Positions 24,700 to 34,851 of a DNA stretch of 64,000 nucleotides are shown here, in pieces; positions within the stretch are counted from its first letter, which is position 1; each line of letters starts with the position of its first letter. The stretch lies in contig OZ007515.1 of the NCBI GenBank assembly GCA_963931865.1, positions 1,725,318-1,789,317 on the forward strand, given 5' to 3'. The position numbers and the translations under genes are program-made. The stretch comes from Axinella damicornis. Lineage: Eukaryota; Porifera; Demospongiae; Axinellida; Axinellidae. The notes under the pieces are model-generated. The model made no database searches, was not told where the DNA came from, and saw nothing but the letters and a program-made list of their open reading frames with translations.

Positions 24700-24840
24700 T
24701 CTCACTAATCTGGGTACTGAAGAGACCCCTATCCGCGATGCCTTTCGAACACAGCTTTGCCAGGGCAGAGTGGACACCGCCTTAATTAATATTCATATCA
24801 TCAAATTTTGGGTGTGTCTCTTACTATACTTTCCCTGGTC
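24700..24840. promoter_or_regulatory. Promoter region of cadherin A (left copy of a duplicated bidirectional promoter)
   Basis: The sequence directly upstream of the cadherin A start aligns with 38665-38790: both share GCGATGCCTTTC(A/G)AACACAG, CAGAGTG(G)ACACCGCCTT, ATTCATATCATCA/ATTCATCA and TTTTGGGTGTGTC. Conservation of this spacer between the two copies suggests promoter function. No TATA box is asserted. Confidence 0.55.
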
Positions 24841-25056
24841 AGCCGCACGCCTCCAGCGCGCGCCGGATGTGAGCGTTGGTCCATGGATCATGGAGGCAAC
24901 GGCGAAAAGAACTGCCTTGCCTTGTATCAGGTGCTTTGAAAACGCAATTTTTGGGGACTGACAGATGGCTAGTTAATAATTATTGCAGATACCAATCCAG
25001 CGAGACTATGGCGATTGGCCCCTTTCGCGCGAATGCGCGCTTGGATAAATTGGGCG

Positions 25057-25150
25057 CTTCAGCTGGTGTATATACAGGCATCAGTGACAGAGAGATCTCC
25101 AGAAGGTAAAAATCAACAGGAATAGTTTGCACAGGTGACTCCAGAACCTG
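25057..25150 (+). pseudogene. Relic of cadherin B exon 2, frameshifted
   Basis: The segment TTCAGCTGGTGTA...CAGGCATCAGTGACAGAGAG...TCTCCAGAAG matches cadherin B exon 2 (39020-39091). A four-base TATA insertion after GGTGTA breaks the frame, and homology continues into the following intron (CCAGAACCTG(C/T)AGTCA). No intact signal-peptide exon for a plus-strand gene is seen in front. It marks an old divergent partner of cadherin A at this site. Confidence 0.75.
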
Positions 25151-25900
25151 CAGTCAATGTATTGTAATAATATATTGACTGCAGTCAAATGGCTCACTTC
25201 GATAGCTATATTCTCTCCCAGTACAAAGCAATTCCAAAAACAGGCCAGAGAATAGCAGCAGGCAGACAGTATCACTGTAACAAGTCTGCAATGACGTTAT
25301 CATGCAATCAGGGTGTCACTCAAACGGCTTGCCTATAGCTGCACGGGGAGGTTCACATCTGCCACAATTTCTGTGCAGGGATGCTCCACCCACAAAATGT
25401 CCTATGAACACACAGGTCTCATTTGGCAGACCCTTAGCTTTTGATTAATATTCTATTGGTTGCCATGGTATCATCACAACCTCTGCACTGTAGGAATGTG
25501 TCAGTAGAGTAGCCAACACCATCCTCTGAGACTGAAAGTTATGCACAAATTGCATTAACCCAGTCCTTTAATCTCTCCCCTCCGCATACCAGCAGCTTCC
25601 TGTCTTCCCAATGCAAGTGGTGAATATACTGGTTTATGGAGGAAATGCCTCACATAATTAAGTACCAACCAAAACAGTTACATGATCTGTATCCCAGACA
25701 CCTCATAGTTAGCAGTTCAAACTGCAGCCCCACATGCATGCTGTCTGTATTGCTGTTACAATTATTGTATGCCCCAGCTCATCAGGTGAACCTAGGATGC
25801 TGCAGCTACAGGAAAGTAGCTCACATTAGTTGCATGAGGATTAGAGAGAACCTTCTCTAGATAGTACACTCTGCAAAGTGAGTATTTGTAATAGGAACAC
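25151..25900. other. Spacer with no recognised gene
   Basis: AT-rich spacer between the left promoter copy and the 3' end of the secreted-protein cluster. Short ORFs show no family resemblance or splice context. Confidence 0.5.
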
Positions 25901-25971
25901 ACAAACCGTGCATTAAATTGAAACTGGCAAATTCTAGTGCGAAAGTAAATTCACATAGCAACAAGTAGAGC

Positions 25972-26553
25972 TTAGCGGATGTACAGTTCAATAAGTTCGA
26001 CTGGAGTATCCTCACTTGTAGTGCCCTCATCTCTACAAATGCGAACTTCAATATCATCAGTTGTGGCCTGGGGCAGCTGCTTGCAGAACCAGGGGGCAGT
26101 AACCCCAGGTGGAGAGCTCAACTCACAACAGGGAGGGGATCCACAGCCCTGGCCATCCCAAAGAGGGTCATTGCCATATAGTACATTAGTGAACAGTGCT
26201 GTGCCTGGATTCCCACTCTCACAAAAGTAGTCATTTCCCACGTAAGTGGGAATGTAATTTGTTGTTCCCTGCACACAGGGACAGTATAGAGTAGGATGGA
26301 AAATGGGATTATAAGTCTCAAAAAGTCCGCATGCGAAGGTCCAGATGTGTTGCCTTGCTCCAGGAGATCCATGTGTGAGTGACACTCCATCCACGTAGCT
26401 GTCTTCTAGTGTTTGTGAAGCTACTAATCTGAATGCATCTGGTGAGGTATGTTCATACCCTATCACTCTCCCACAGACATGGCTGTAGCTGATGCCGTAA
26501 GTACTGTACACAGCAGAGATACAACCTGCACCAGGACTGCCTCTTCCACACAT
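25972..26553 (-). pseudogene. 3' fragment of a secreted cysteine-rich gene (cluster copy 1)
   Basis: The C-terminal half matches the intact copies from CISAVYSTYGISYSHVCG to the ending VELIELYIR and stop at 25972-25974, with the family signature LPQATTDDIE. The signal peptide and N-terminal half are missing. Homology ends near 26553, where a sequence repeated near 28985-29045 begins. The 3' flank (25905-25971) is also duplicated beside copy 2 at 26625-26690, so copies 1 and 2 arose by a local tandem duplication. Confidence 0.8.
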
Positions 26554-26690
26554 GTGGCAAATGCAAAAGACCAGGATTGTTTTAACTGAGTTTGGTTAAC
26601 CGAAAGCATACCGTGGTTTAAATTGAAACTGGCAAACTGTAGTACAAAAGTAAAAATTGTGTTCACATAGCAACATTACAAGAGTAGAGC

Positions 26691-27515
26691 TTAGCGGATG
26701 TACAGTTCAATAAGTTCGACTGGAGTATCCTCACTTGAATTGCTCTCATCTTTACAAATGCGAACTTCAATATCATCAGTTGTGGCCTGTGGCAGCTGCT
26801 TGCAGAACCAGGGGGCAGTAACCCCAGGTGGAGAGCTCAACTCACAACAGGGAGGGGATCCACAGCCCTGGCCATCCCAAAGAGGGTCATTGCCATATAG
26901 TACATTAGTGAACAGTGCTGTGCCTGGATTCCCACTCTCACAAAAGTAGTCATTTCCCACGTAAGTGGGAATGTAATTTGTTGTTCCCTGCACACAAGGA
27001 CAGTATAGAGTAGGATGGAAAATGGAATTATAAGTCTCAAAAAGTCCGCCTGCAAAGGTCCAGATGTGTTGCCTTGCTCCAGGAGATCCATGCGTGAGCG
27101 ACACTCCATCCACGTAGCTGTCTTCTAGTGTTCGTGAAGCTACTAATCTGAATGCATTTGGTGAGGTATGTGCATATCTGTCCACGTCACAGTAGAGCTG
27201 CACTGCAGTACCGTTGGGAATTCTTATCCAGTAGTATCCAGAGGGGCAGCTTGTGGGAAGTGCACTGCAGGAGGCTGCAGGGCTGGCCTGAGTTGGACCA
27301 CCACAAACAATTGATATAATAGTGTTGCGCATCAAATTTTGAATATCCTGGTCGATCTCCTCTCGTACAATTTCTCGCACCTCATCTGAGGAGCAGACTT
27401 GTTGATTGGTGCCAGTGATTCTGGTAGGGACGGTGAGAGGCAGGGTGGTGTTTTCTCCCTGGCTCGCTGAGGGAGTGGGAAGAGAGACCAGAGCTAGGAT
27501 GGCCAGAAACAACAT
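26691..27515 (-). CDS. Secreted cysteine-rich protein, cluster copy 2, internally deleted
   Basis: Intronless, 274 residues. The start at 27513-27515 gives the signal peptide MLFLAILALVSLPTPSASQG; a short charged helix (DEVREIVREEIDQDIQNL) follows, then the segment SGYYWIRIPNGTAVQLYCDV, which resembles the opening of fibrinogen-type and fibrillar-collagen C-terminal domains. Compared with copies 3 and 4 about 76 residues are missing in frame: DVDR is joined directly to YAHTSP. The C-terminal half, with many cysteines and LPQATTDDIE, is intact. It may be functional or a young pseudogene. The minus-strand orientation is shared by all four copies. Function is unknown; an extracellular role is inferred from the signal peptide. 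Confidence 0.75.
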   Translation of the reverse strand: MLFLAILALVSLPTPSASQGENTTLPLTVPTRITGTNQQVCSSDEVREIVREEIDQDIQNLMRNTIISIVCGGPTQASPAASCSALPTSCPSGYYWIRIPNGTAVQLYCDVDRYAHTSPNAFRLVASRTLEDSYVDGVSLTHGSPGARQHIWTFAGGLFETYNSIFHPTLYCPCVQGTTNYIPTYVGNDYFCESGNPGTALFTNVLYGNDPLWDGQGCGSPPCCELSSPPGVTAPWFCKQLPQATTDDIEVRICKDESNSSEDTPVELIELYIR

Positions 27516-27539
27516 CTTGTCTTGCAAAGTTAGCTCGTC

Positions 27540-28480
27540 AGCAGATGCTTAAACGCCACTTCTGTGGCAAGGGTTCTTCTTATTACCTAGTACCCAGAAC
27601 AGATCCCTTGTTCCACGTTCAGATATGGCAATTAGCGTGTGCAGGAAATGAAGGGACAGCAGTTATGTTATGGTTAGACTATGGCCTTGAGGAAATACCA
27701 CGAGTGGTTGTTGGTTTAGCTGATTGGTCTAAATGAGCAGCCTCGAGTGGGGATTCCTGTGAACCAAGAAAGACAGGGTGTAGTCTAACTGGTTTGTAAT
27801 GAAGAGAGATTTTTTATGGCCCTACAGGCATTTTCTATAAACCACAGCCAGTCACGGTCTATAAGCCACAGCTGCAATGACGATGACATCATCACGTGCT
27901 CTTGCTTCAGAATATAAACCCCAGTCAGCACGTACCTTTGATCTGCTCTACACTACCAGAGTAGTTAATGTACCATGTAGTCTAAGATAGCTACTACACA
28001 GCTGTCTTTATTCTGTGGACATGGCTATATACTTGACTGACAGACAAAAGCGCTCATAACTCAACCACCAGTACTTTGCATCAGTCTACCACAGTGGTGT
28101 AATAGGGATTAACACTTATCGTACTCAACTCACTTTATTGCAGAGTAACTCAATTGGTTTCTCCAGCTGGGTGTGAGACTATGATTGGAGTTAACACAGC
28201 CAAAACAAAGGCTGCTACCCCATGCAACTAGGGTAAGCTGAGTTCCATAATATAAATGGCTATAGTAGGTCTCGTCTCCAACTTCAGACATGCAGACGGT
28301 AAACAATTAAGCCACATAGCTACAATGGAGGATGTTAAAAGTGAATCTGCACTCATAAGGCGCATGCAGCTGCATTCTTAGCATTCCTATATTACCTTCA
28401 TTGTGGCTATCTGCAGTATGTTCACTGAAATTTGAGACCTATAGTGATCGAGCAATGTGTACTTGATCTGCTTGTATGCA
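27540..28480. other. Spacer with no recognised gene
   Basis: Upstream flank of copy 2. It contains a single palindromic motif near 27876-27905 (ATGACATCATCACGTGCTCTTG) related to the tandem array at 61614-61775. No coding support. Confidence 0.5.
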
Positions 28481-28482
28481 CA

Positions 28483-28523
28483 TAGCCTCGTTCCCAGCCG
28501 TCTCGGGCCTGGGAACGAGGCTA
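28483..28523. mobile_element. Minimal foldback MITE, TAGCCTCGTTCCCAG family
   Basis: TAGCCTCGTTCCCAGCCG followed by CGGGCCTGGGAACGAGGCTA: a 41-base hairpin between copies 2 and 3 of the secreted-protein cluster. Confidence 0.85.
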
Positions 28524-29700
28524 GTATGCACATCACTTGGTAGTAAAGCTGCAAAGGATCGAGATAACCATGCCTGGGTTACACCAACCCTTCTTTCTTC
28601 CAGTGAATTAAGCTTTGCATCTGCCGAGTTGGTTGAAAGGCACCGGTTCACAGGTTGTAGAACTACTAAGTTAAATGTTCACAAGCAATCATATATCATG
28701 TTCCAGTGTGGGAGAGTGCATGACTATTCGACTCCAGGTGGATAACTACGAGGGCCACAAACATCGTATTGCAATTATTGTGCTTTGTCTTTCAGTGCAA
28801 TTTTTTGGACACTAGGTCAGCTGGAAGCTGCCGTGGCATGCAAAGTTACATGCAGTATACACATGTACATCACTGTCATTCGAACGTAACTCAACCTCAG
28901 GCTGCTGAATTGCAGCACAAGCACTGTATGCAAGCTGCACACTGTTCCAGCACATGCATGTACTATGTATTCTGCAGGATAATATGTACACGTGGCAAAT
29001 GCAAAAAGACCAGGATTGTTTTAAGTGAGTTTGGTTAACCCAGTTGCAAGCAGAAAGCATACACATCCTAAAATGCTATTACTTCAAGAATGACCTGGGA
29101 CAATGTGTCTGCTTGTTGCCAAAGTGTCCACTAAAAGCTTACAATGTGCGTACAGTGTAGCTGCTTGTTACTAAAGTGTACCCTGAAAGCTAATTACAAT
29201 GTCCTACAGTAAACAACATTGGATTTGGTTGTTTAGGGTAGGAAAAAATTTAGTGATGTTGGTACTGCATGGGCACTTCTTGTTTGCAGAAGTGTATTTA
29301 TGGTAACACACGACACGTCTCACATTTTACACGTACGTCTGTGTGGGGCTCGTTCAGCCCAAATACACCTCAGTAGAAATGCTAAGAGTGTTACGGCTCT
29401 ATTGCCCATGGTCATATATTAATCTATCGTGCAGTATTGTACAACATATCCTAAACAGAAGCAGCTGACAAACATGAGCATCATTCACCCACAACAGCCT
29501 CAATCCATGCATCACAATATCAGCTCCCGCCGAATTCTTTCTGCAAGGATGAAATGCGCACTGTGATCTAAGCAAACTCTTCTCAGCCCTTTTCAATCGT
29601 TTCTGTGCTCCATGTATGTTACACTTAGGCCATTGGGACATATTCTATTCTAACCCATTAAACAATTCAGATGACAAAGACAATTGTCATTTGGCAGCTG
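28524..29700. other. Spacer with no recognised gene
   Basis: Contains, near 28985-29045, a copy of the sequence that flanks the broken end of copy 1 (GTGGCAAATGCAAAA, AGACCAGGATTGTTTTAA). Short ORFs are unsupported. Confidence 0.5.
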
Positions 29701-29704
29701 TCTA

Positions 29705-31445
29705 TACACTATGGAAAATGATAATGCCTCCTACTACACGTTTTTTGATAAGACCCATGGGAGCCCTACACGGTAGTACATTCTTGAGTTTACAAATCTT
29801 GTACAGTGATCAAAGTAATATCGAAGGCTGGGGAACACAAAAGGGCATATGCTATAAGGCAAGAGCGCATAGCGATCTACTTATGCGCTCTTGTATAAGG
29901 TCATTAGGTAGAGCTTAGCGGATGTAGAGTTCAATACGTTCGACTGGAGTATCCTCACTTGTAGTGCCCTCATCTTTACAAATGCGAGCTTCAATATCAT
30001 CTGTTGTGGCCTGGGGCAGCTGCTTGCAGAACCAGGGGGCAATAACCCCAGGTGGAAAGCTCAACTCACAGCACGGAGGGGATCCACAGCCTTGACCGTC
30101 CCAGAGAGGGTCACTGCCATATAGTATATTAGTGAACTCTGTACCTGGATTCCCACTCTCACAAAAGTAGTCATTTCCCACGAAGGAGGGAACGTAATCT
30201 GTAACAGTCGTTCCATTCACACAGGGACAGAATAGACCAGGATGGAAAATGGAATTGTAAGTCTCAAAAAGTCCGCCTGCAAAGGTCCAGATGTGTTGCC
30301 TTGCTCCAGGAGATCCATGTGTGAGCGACACTCCATCCATGTAGCTGTCTTCTATTGTCCGTAAAGCTACTAATCTGAATGCATCTGGTGAGGTATGTGC
30401 ATACCCTATCACTCTCCCACAGACATGGCTGTAGCTGATGCCGTAAGTACTGTACACAGCTGAGACACAGTATGGATCACTACTGCTGCCAGTTCCACTT
30501 CCACACAGTCTCCTCGGCTCTGAGTTGTACGTTTGTAGGGTCCAGTCACCCGGGCACAGCTGGGATGGGTTTCTCATGTTTAGATAGGCTACACGTGTCC
30601 ACACTTCAGTACTGCTGCAACCACACACTCTGTCCACGTCACAGTAGAGCTGCACTGCAGTACCGTTGGGAATTCTTATCCAGTAGTATCCAGAGGGGCA
30701 GCTTGTGGGAAGTGCACTGCAGGAGGCTGCAGGGCTGGCCTGAGTTGGACCACCGCAAAGAATTGGTGTAATTGTGTTGCGCATCAAATTTTGATTGTCC
30801 TGGGTGATCTCCTCTCGTACAATTTCTTGCACCTCATCTGAAAGGCACCCTTGTTCACTGACTCTGGGAAGGACGGTGAGAGGCAGTGTGGTGTTGTCTC
30901 CCTGGCTGGCAGAAGGAGTGGGAAGAGAGACCAGAGCTAGGATAGCAATGGTGACCACAAACAACATCTTGTGTTGCAAAGTTAGCTCCTCAGAAGCTGC
31001 GATAGACCGAGAGGTATCTTGACCAATAAAGAACAAACAACTTGTTTCTCGTGCCTTTATTTTAACTTGACCAATTTCCTGTCTCTGAAACACTAATTTC
31101 CTGTTGGAGTACAACCACAGTCGTACATGGCATATATTTCCTGTCAACTTTCACAAGCAACACAACAAATGTATGAGAACACTAACAATCCTTCGACATA
31201 CAAGTACCTCTTGCCCTGAATTGACTGTCATGGAGCACCAACAAAACACAGCGAGCATGCAAACACAATAGAAGTGCCACATGCACGAGTCACATGAATA
31301 ACATTAGTTTTGTAAAATCAGTCTTCCAAAACATCAATGGTCAGACCATGAAACAGTTGAAGTGGCCATGCAGAATGAACTTGACAAAGATAAAGGACCA
31401 CACTCTAGAATCTCCATCATCATCAACATAAGATTTTGAGAGTAT
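29705..31445. repeat. Segmental duplication, left copy (carries secreted gene copy 3)
   Basis: The left edge (ATGGAAAATGATAATGCCTC) and right edge (ATCATCAACATAAGATTTTG) are shared with 34688-36863, in the same orientation, with near-identity through gene and flanks. The right copy is longer because of an insertion at 36053-36523. Confidence 0.85.
29915..30967 (-). CDS. Secreted cysteine-rich protein, cluster copy 3
   Basis: Intronless, 350 residues. The start at 30965-30967 gives signal peptide MLFVVTIAILALVSLPTPSA; further in-frame upstream ATGs lack this logic. Then come NTT glycosylation sites, a short charged helix around residues 40-65, a fibrinogen/COLFI-like opening (SGYYWIRIPNGTAVQLYCDV), and a long cysteine-rich region with WTRVAYLNM, GVSLTHGSPGARQHIWTFAG, VGNDYFCESGNPG, DPLWDGQGCGSPPCCEL and LPQATTDDIE, ending IELYIR. 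I recognise this as a conserved uncharacterised family of sponges and cnidarians, not a named one. Disulfide-bonded secreted protein is inferred. Nearly identical to copy 4, so duplication is recent. Confidence 0.85.
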   Translation of the reverse strand: MLFVVTIAILALVSLPTPSASQGDNTTLPLTVLPRVSEQGCLSDEVQEIVREEITQDNQNLMRNTITPILCGGPTQASPAASCSALPTSCPSGYYWIRIPNGTAVQLYCDVDRVCGCSSTEVWTRVAYLNMRNPSQLCPGDWTLQTYNSEPRRLCGSGTGSSSDPYCVSAVYSTYGISYSHVCGRVIGYAHTSPDAFRLVALRTIEDSYMDGVSLTHGSPGARQHIWTFAGGLFETYNSIFHPGLFCPCVNGTTVTDYVPSFVGNDYFCESGNPGTEFTNILYGSDPLWDGQGCGSPPCCELSFPPGVIAPWFCKQLPQATTDDIEARICKDEGTTSEDTPVERIELYIR

Positions 31446-32030
31446 GCGTGTCTGTCTGTCTGTGACTAACGGAAGTGGGATGTTCAGCTAGGGAATATAG
31501 CTAATTGTGCATTCATGTAGCTAGCTATAGGGTATGATTCCTGTGCAGCAGCAGAAGAAGAGCATTTGTATAAGATATGAGTGAGAGACTGCTAGCTTAG
31601 CCACTGAGTTAGGTAACCCATGGATATCACTGTGACAATTCTGGATTCTCTCTACTATCCGATTAATTAATAAGTTTCCCTCTGTTGCCTACATACATCT
31701 AGGGCAGTATTGGCTGTCTTGGCATGGATATTATGGATGAGCTGGACTTCACACCCCACGGTACTCTGTTTGGAACACCAATGAAACAGCAGGATCAAGG
31801 GGCAGCAGAGACACACACCCCTCTGAACACAGAGGAGGTTGTCAAGAAACTAGACTTCATCACTGGTGCAAAGTAGGCACGTTTATGACATTGAACACGT
31901 CATTTGTATACTTACACATTAAAAGTTTTCAAGTAGCTACCTTGTGTAAGTAATGATCACTCTTTTCTGGTTACCAAGAAATAAACGCATAGCTATTCAG
32001 CACTCTCAGTTCAAAAGGTTGGCTGCACTC
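31446..32030. other. Spacer with one possible isolated exon
   Basis: Mostly non-coding. A possible exon is annotated at 31724-31876. Confidence 0.4.
31724..31876 (+). CDS. Possible isolated exon or gene fragment
   Basis: An open frame starts ATGGATATTATGGATGAGCT and encodes MDIMDELDFTPHGTLFGTPM then polar residues ending KLDFITGAK and TAG. It is preceded by an acceptor-like TCTAG (31700-31701) and contains a donor-like AAAGTAGGC at its end, so it may be an exon rather than a small gene. I do not recognise the protein. A transposon-gene fragment is equally possible. Confidence 0.2.
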   Translation: MDIMDELDFTPHGTLFGTPMKQQDQGAAETHTPLNTEEVVKKLDFITGAK

Positions 32031-32034
32031 CATG

Positions 32035-32635
32035 TCAATGCAAAGCAAATGTCATTGTAGCAAATGTGAATGCAGTCAACATCTATGCAGTCAATGTCGT
32101 TGCACCCAATGTCAATGCAGTCAATGTCAATGCAGTCAATGTCAATGTCACCCAATGTCAACATAAATGAAGTCATTGTCCAAGACTCCAATGTAATTAA
32201 TGCAGCCAATGTCAATGCAATCAACGTCAATGCAGCCAATGTCAATGTATACCCAATGTATACCCAATGTCAATGCAACCAATGTCAATTGCAGTCAAGT
32301 CAATGCCAATGCAGTCAATGTCGTTGCACCCATGTCAATGCAGTCAATGTCAATGCAGTCAACATCTATGCAGTCAATGTCGTTGCATCAATGTCAATGC
32401 AGTCAATGTCAATGCAGTCAATGTCAATGCAAATGCAGTAACCTCAATGTCATTGCAGCCAATGTCAATGTCACCTGTCAACGAAGTCATTGTCAATGCA
32501 CCCAATGTGCCAAATGTCAATGCACCCAATGTCAATGCAGTCAATGTCAATGCAGTCAATGTCAATGTCACCAAATGTCAACATAAATGAAGTCATTGTC
32601 AATGCAGCCAATGTCAATGCAGACAATGGGTCATT
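32035..32635. repeat. CAATGT/CAATGCAGT minisatellite, 600 bases
   Basis: Dozens of copies of a unit near GTCAATGTCAATGCA (15 bases), with a longer-period pattern: CCAATGTCAACATAAATGAA recurs at about 32153 and 32572. Unit length divisible by three leaves several frames open, producing spurious Met/Ser/Gln/Asn-rich ORFs on both strands. Confidence 0.9.
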
Positions 32636-34590
32636 CCATGTCAAATCAACACAAAAAAATCCTGACCTCTTCCAATTTTGATGAAACTTGGTGAGCCTGT
32701 TAGTTCTATTAGGAAACCACTGCACACCAAATTTCAGCTTCTGAAGTGTTATAGCTTTTCAACTGTAACAAATTTAATTTTCGCCTCAGGTGCCCGTTTT
32801 AGACCGCGTGCCATGACTGAAATACGTAGAGAGTTGCAGCAAGGATTTTCTCGAAGCTCGTGAAAGGCTCTTTCATTTGGCATATAATAATTTGACGTTT
32901 AATAGTTCAAAGTTCAAAGGTTATGTAATCTGACCTTTGACCTTGGTTCTGGAAAAACGAAATTTTTAATTTTTTTCAAACTTTTTTTGCAAAGACCTTG
33001 AACCTAAATGCGTTTATTCACCAAGTTTTAATTTGGGACTACAATGGGAACAGCAGCTATAGACCAAAATGTAGTAGCATGTACGAAATATGTGCACATA
33101 ACATACACAGATAAAGGGTCTAAAACCCATCATGTTTACTAACCTGCCTAGTTATATTAATTTCTGAACCAACTTAAGCTCTTCAGTTGCAGCTCAGCTT
33201 GCTGTCTGTGTCAGCGTGTATGTGCGACCTTTTCGTAGCATTGCTTTATTTACAGGTAACTGGCTTCACTGCTTCAGCTACTGCACTGGAAAAAATAATA
33301 ACCATAATGTTATAGTGGTTACTCTGTTTTCAGTGAACTCCCATGCGCTGCAAGGCAGGTTACACTAGCAGAGAATCAATTACATTTCTGGTTAATGAGC
33401 CAAACAATGGATACATCAGATGGATGCATAACTAACTGGCTGAGTAGCTACCAAGCACGTGCATATTATAATGTTTAGCTGGTAGACAAGAGTCTGCCTT
33501 GCTTTTATGGAAACGTTTGTTCTTTATGAAGCATGACAGAATTTGATGGAGTGACTCTTTGGAATGGTGGATGGTAGACATGTTTGTCCATTCTCTTCAT
33601 GGTACTTACCAGTCACAGGTATGCATCATGCATCTTCTGGTTAGTTTGCAGTGTGCCCCCACATTCACCTACATGAGCACTGCTGTTAACATGTTGTGCA
33701 GAGGTCTGACAATCGCTATGACACCTCCGTTCGTGTTAGCGTAGTGCAGCACAAGACAGTTCCCTCTTCACAGACATGCTTGTCTCAATCACTACATCTG
33801 CATGAGTCCGGTGTAGCTCCTTACTCTGACTAGTTCGTCACTAGCCACATGAACATGCACATGCAGCTACACTCATGCTTAGGTGTCAGGATAAGTTTCT
33901 AATGTAGGGCTTATTCAGGCTCTCACCAACGAGCAAGGTTCAAAATAACCATAACGTTATAGCGGTTACTCTGTTTTCAGTGAACTCCCATGCGCTGCAA
34001 AGGCAGGTTACACTACTATAGCAGAGAATCAATTACATTTCTGGTTAATGAGCCAAACAATGGATACATCAGATGGATGCATAACTAACTGGCTGAGTAG
34101 CTACCAAGCACGTGCATACTCTGCTGAAATTTGGTGTGCAGTGGTTATGAGATATACCATTGGATGCTGTGGAGATCAGCTGCACAAGTACTAGCTATAG
34201 GGCACATGAACTATGCGAGGTCATCATATAATCCAGTTGCAAGCATTCTTTTTGATTGCAGATGGTAATTGCAGTATTTAGCTAAGTCTTTTTCTCTCAA
34301 CCTAATCATGGCCTACAACCAAGAAGTATACCTGTAGTTGTAGACTGAGGAAGTCCAAATTTAGTGTGGAGTGGTCTCTCAATTAACGTTTTGTAGCCTG
34401 ACCTTTGACCTTGGTTCTGGAAAAACAAGTTTTGATTTTATTCCAACTTTATTTACAAAGACCTTGAACCTACATATGTTTATTCACCAAGTTTTAATTT
34501 GGGACAACAATGGGAACAGCAGTTATAGACCAAAATGTAGTAGCATGAATACAAAAACGTGTACATCCTTGTGCAAAAAAGTGTAATCAG
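32628..34590. mobile_element. Remnant transposon region with internal direct repeats
   Basis: It begins GGGTCATTCCATGTCAAATC, related to the terminal GGGTAATTCCAGGCCAAGTG of the element at 46103-48973; both contain a GAAACTTGGT segment shortly inside. Two direct repeat pairs lie within: about 33293-33470 with 33943-34127, and about 32920-33090 with 34392-34560 (GACCTTTGACCTTGGTTCTG, CACCAAGTTTTAATTTGGGA). No transposase frame is evident. Confidence 0.5.
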
Positions 34591-34851
34591 CAGCTGATTG
34601 GCTGAAAGCAGTGCAGATTACAGAAATAATTGCACTCTCGCGGTATAGGCGTTTTATACAGAAACTTGTTATCACTATATGATTAACTATGGAAAATGAT
34701 AATGCCTCCTACTACACGTTTTTTGATAAGACCCATGGGAGCCCTATACACGGTAGTACATTCTTGAGTTTACAAATCTTCTACAGTGATCAAAGTAATA
34801 TCGGAGGTTGGGGAACACAAAAGGACATGCTATAAGGTCATTAGGTAGAGC

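Noticed and set aside
24700..24777. Upstream in-frame start for cadherin A at 24777
   Set aside because: It adds 26 residues with no signal-peptide character ahead of an excellent signal peptide starting at 24699.
32070..32725. Met/Ser/Gln/Asn-rich and Leu/Thr-rich ORFs over the CAATGT array
   Set aside because: The repeat unit is a multiple of three and lacks stops, so open frames on both strands are expected by chance.
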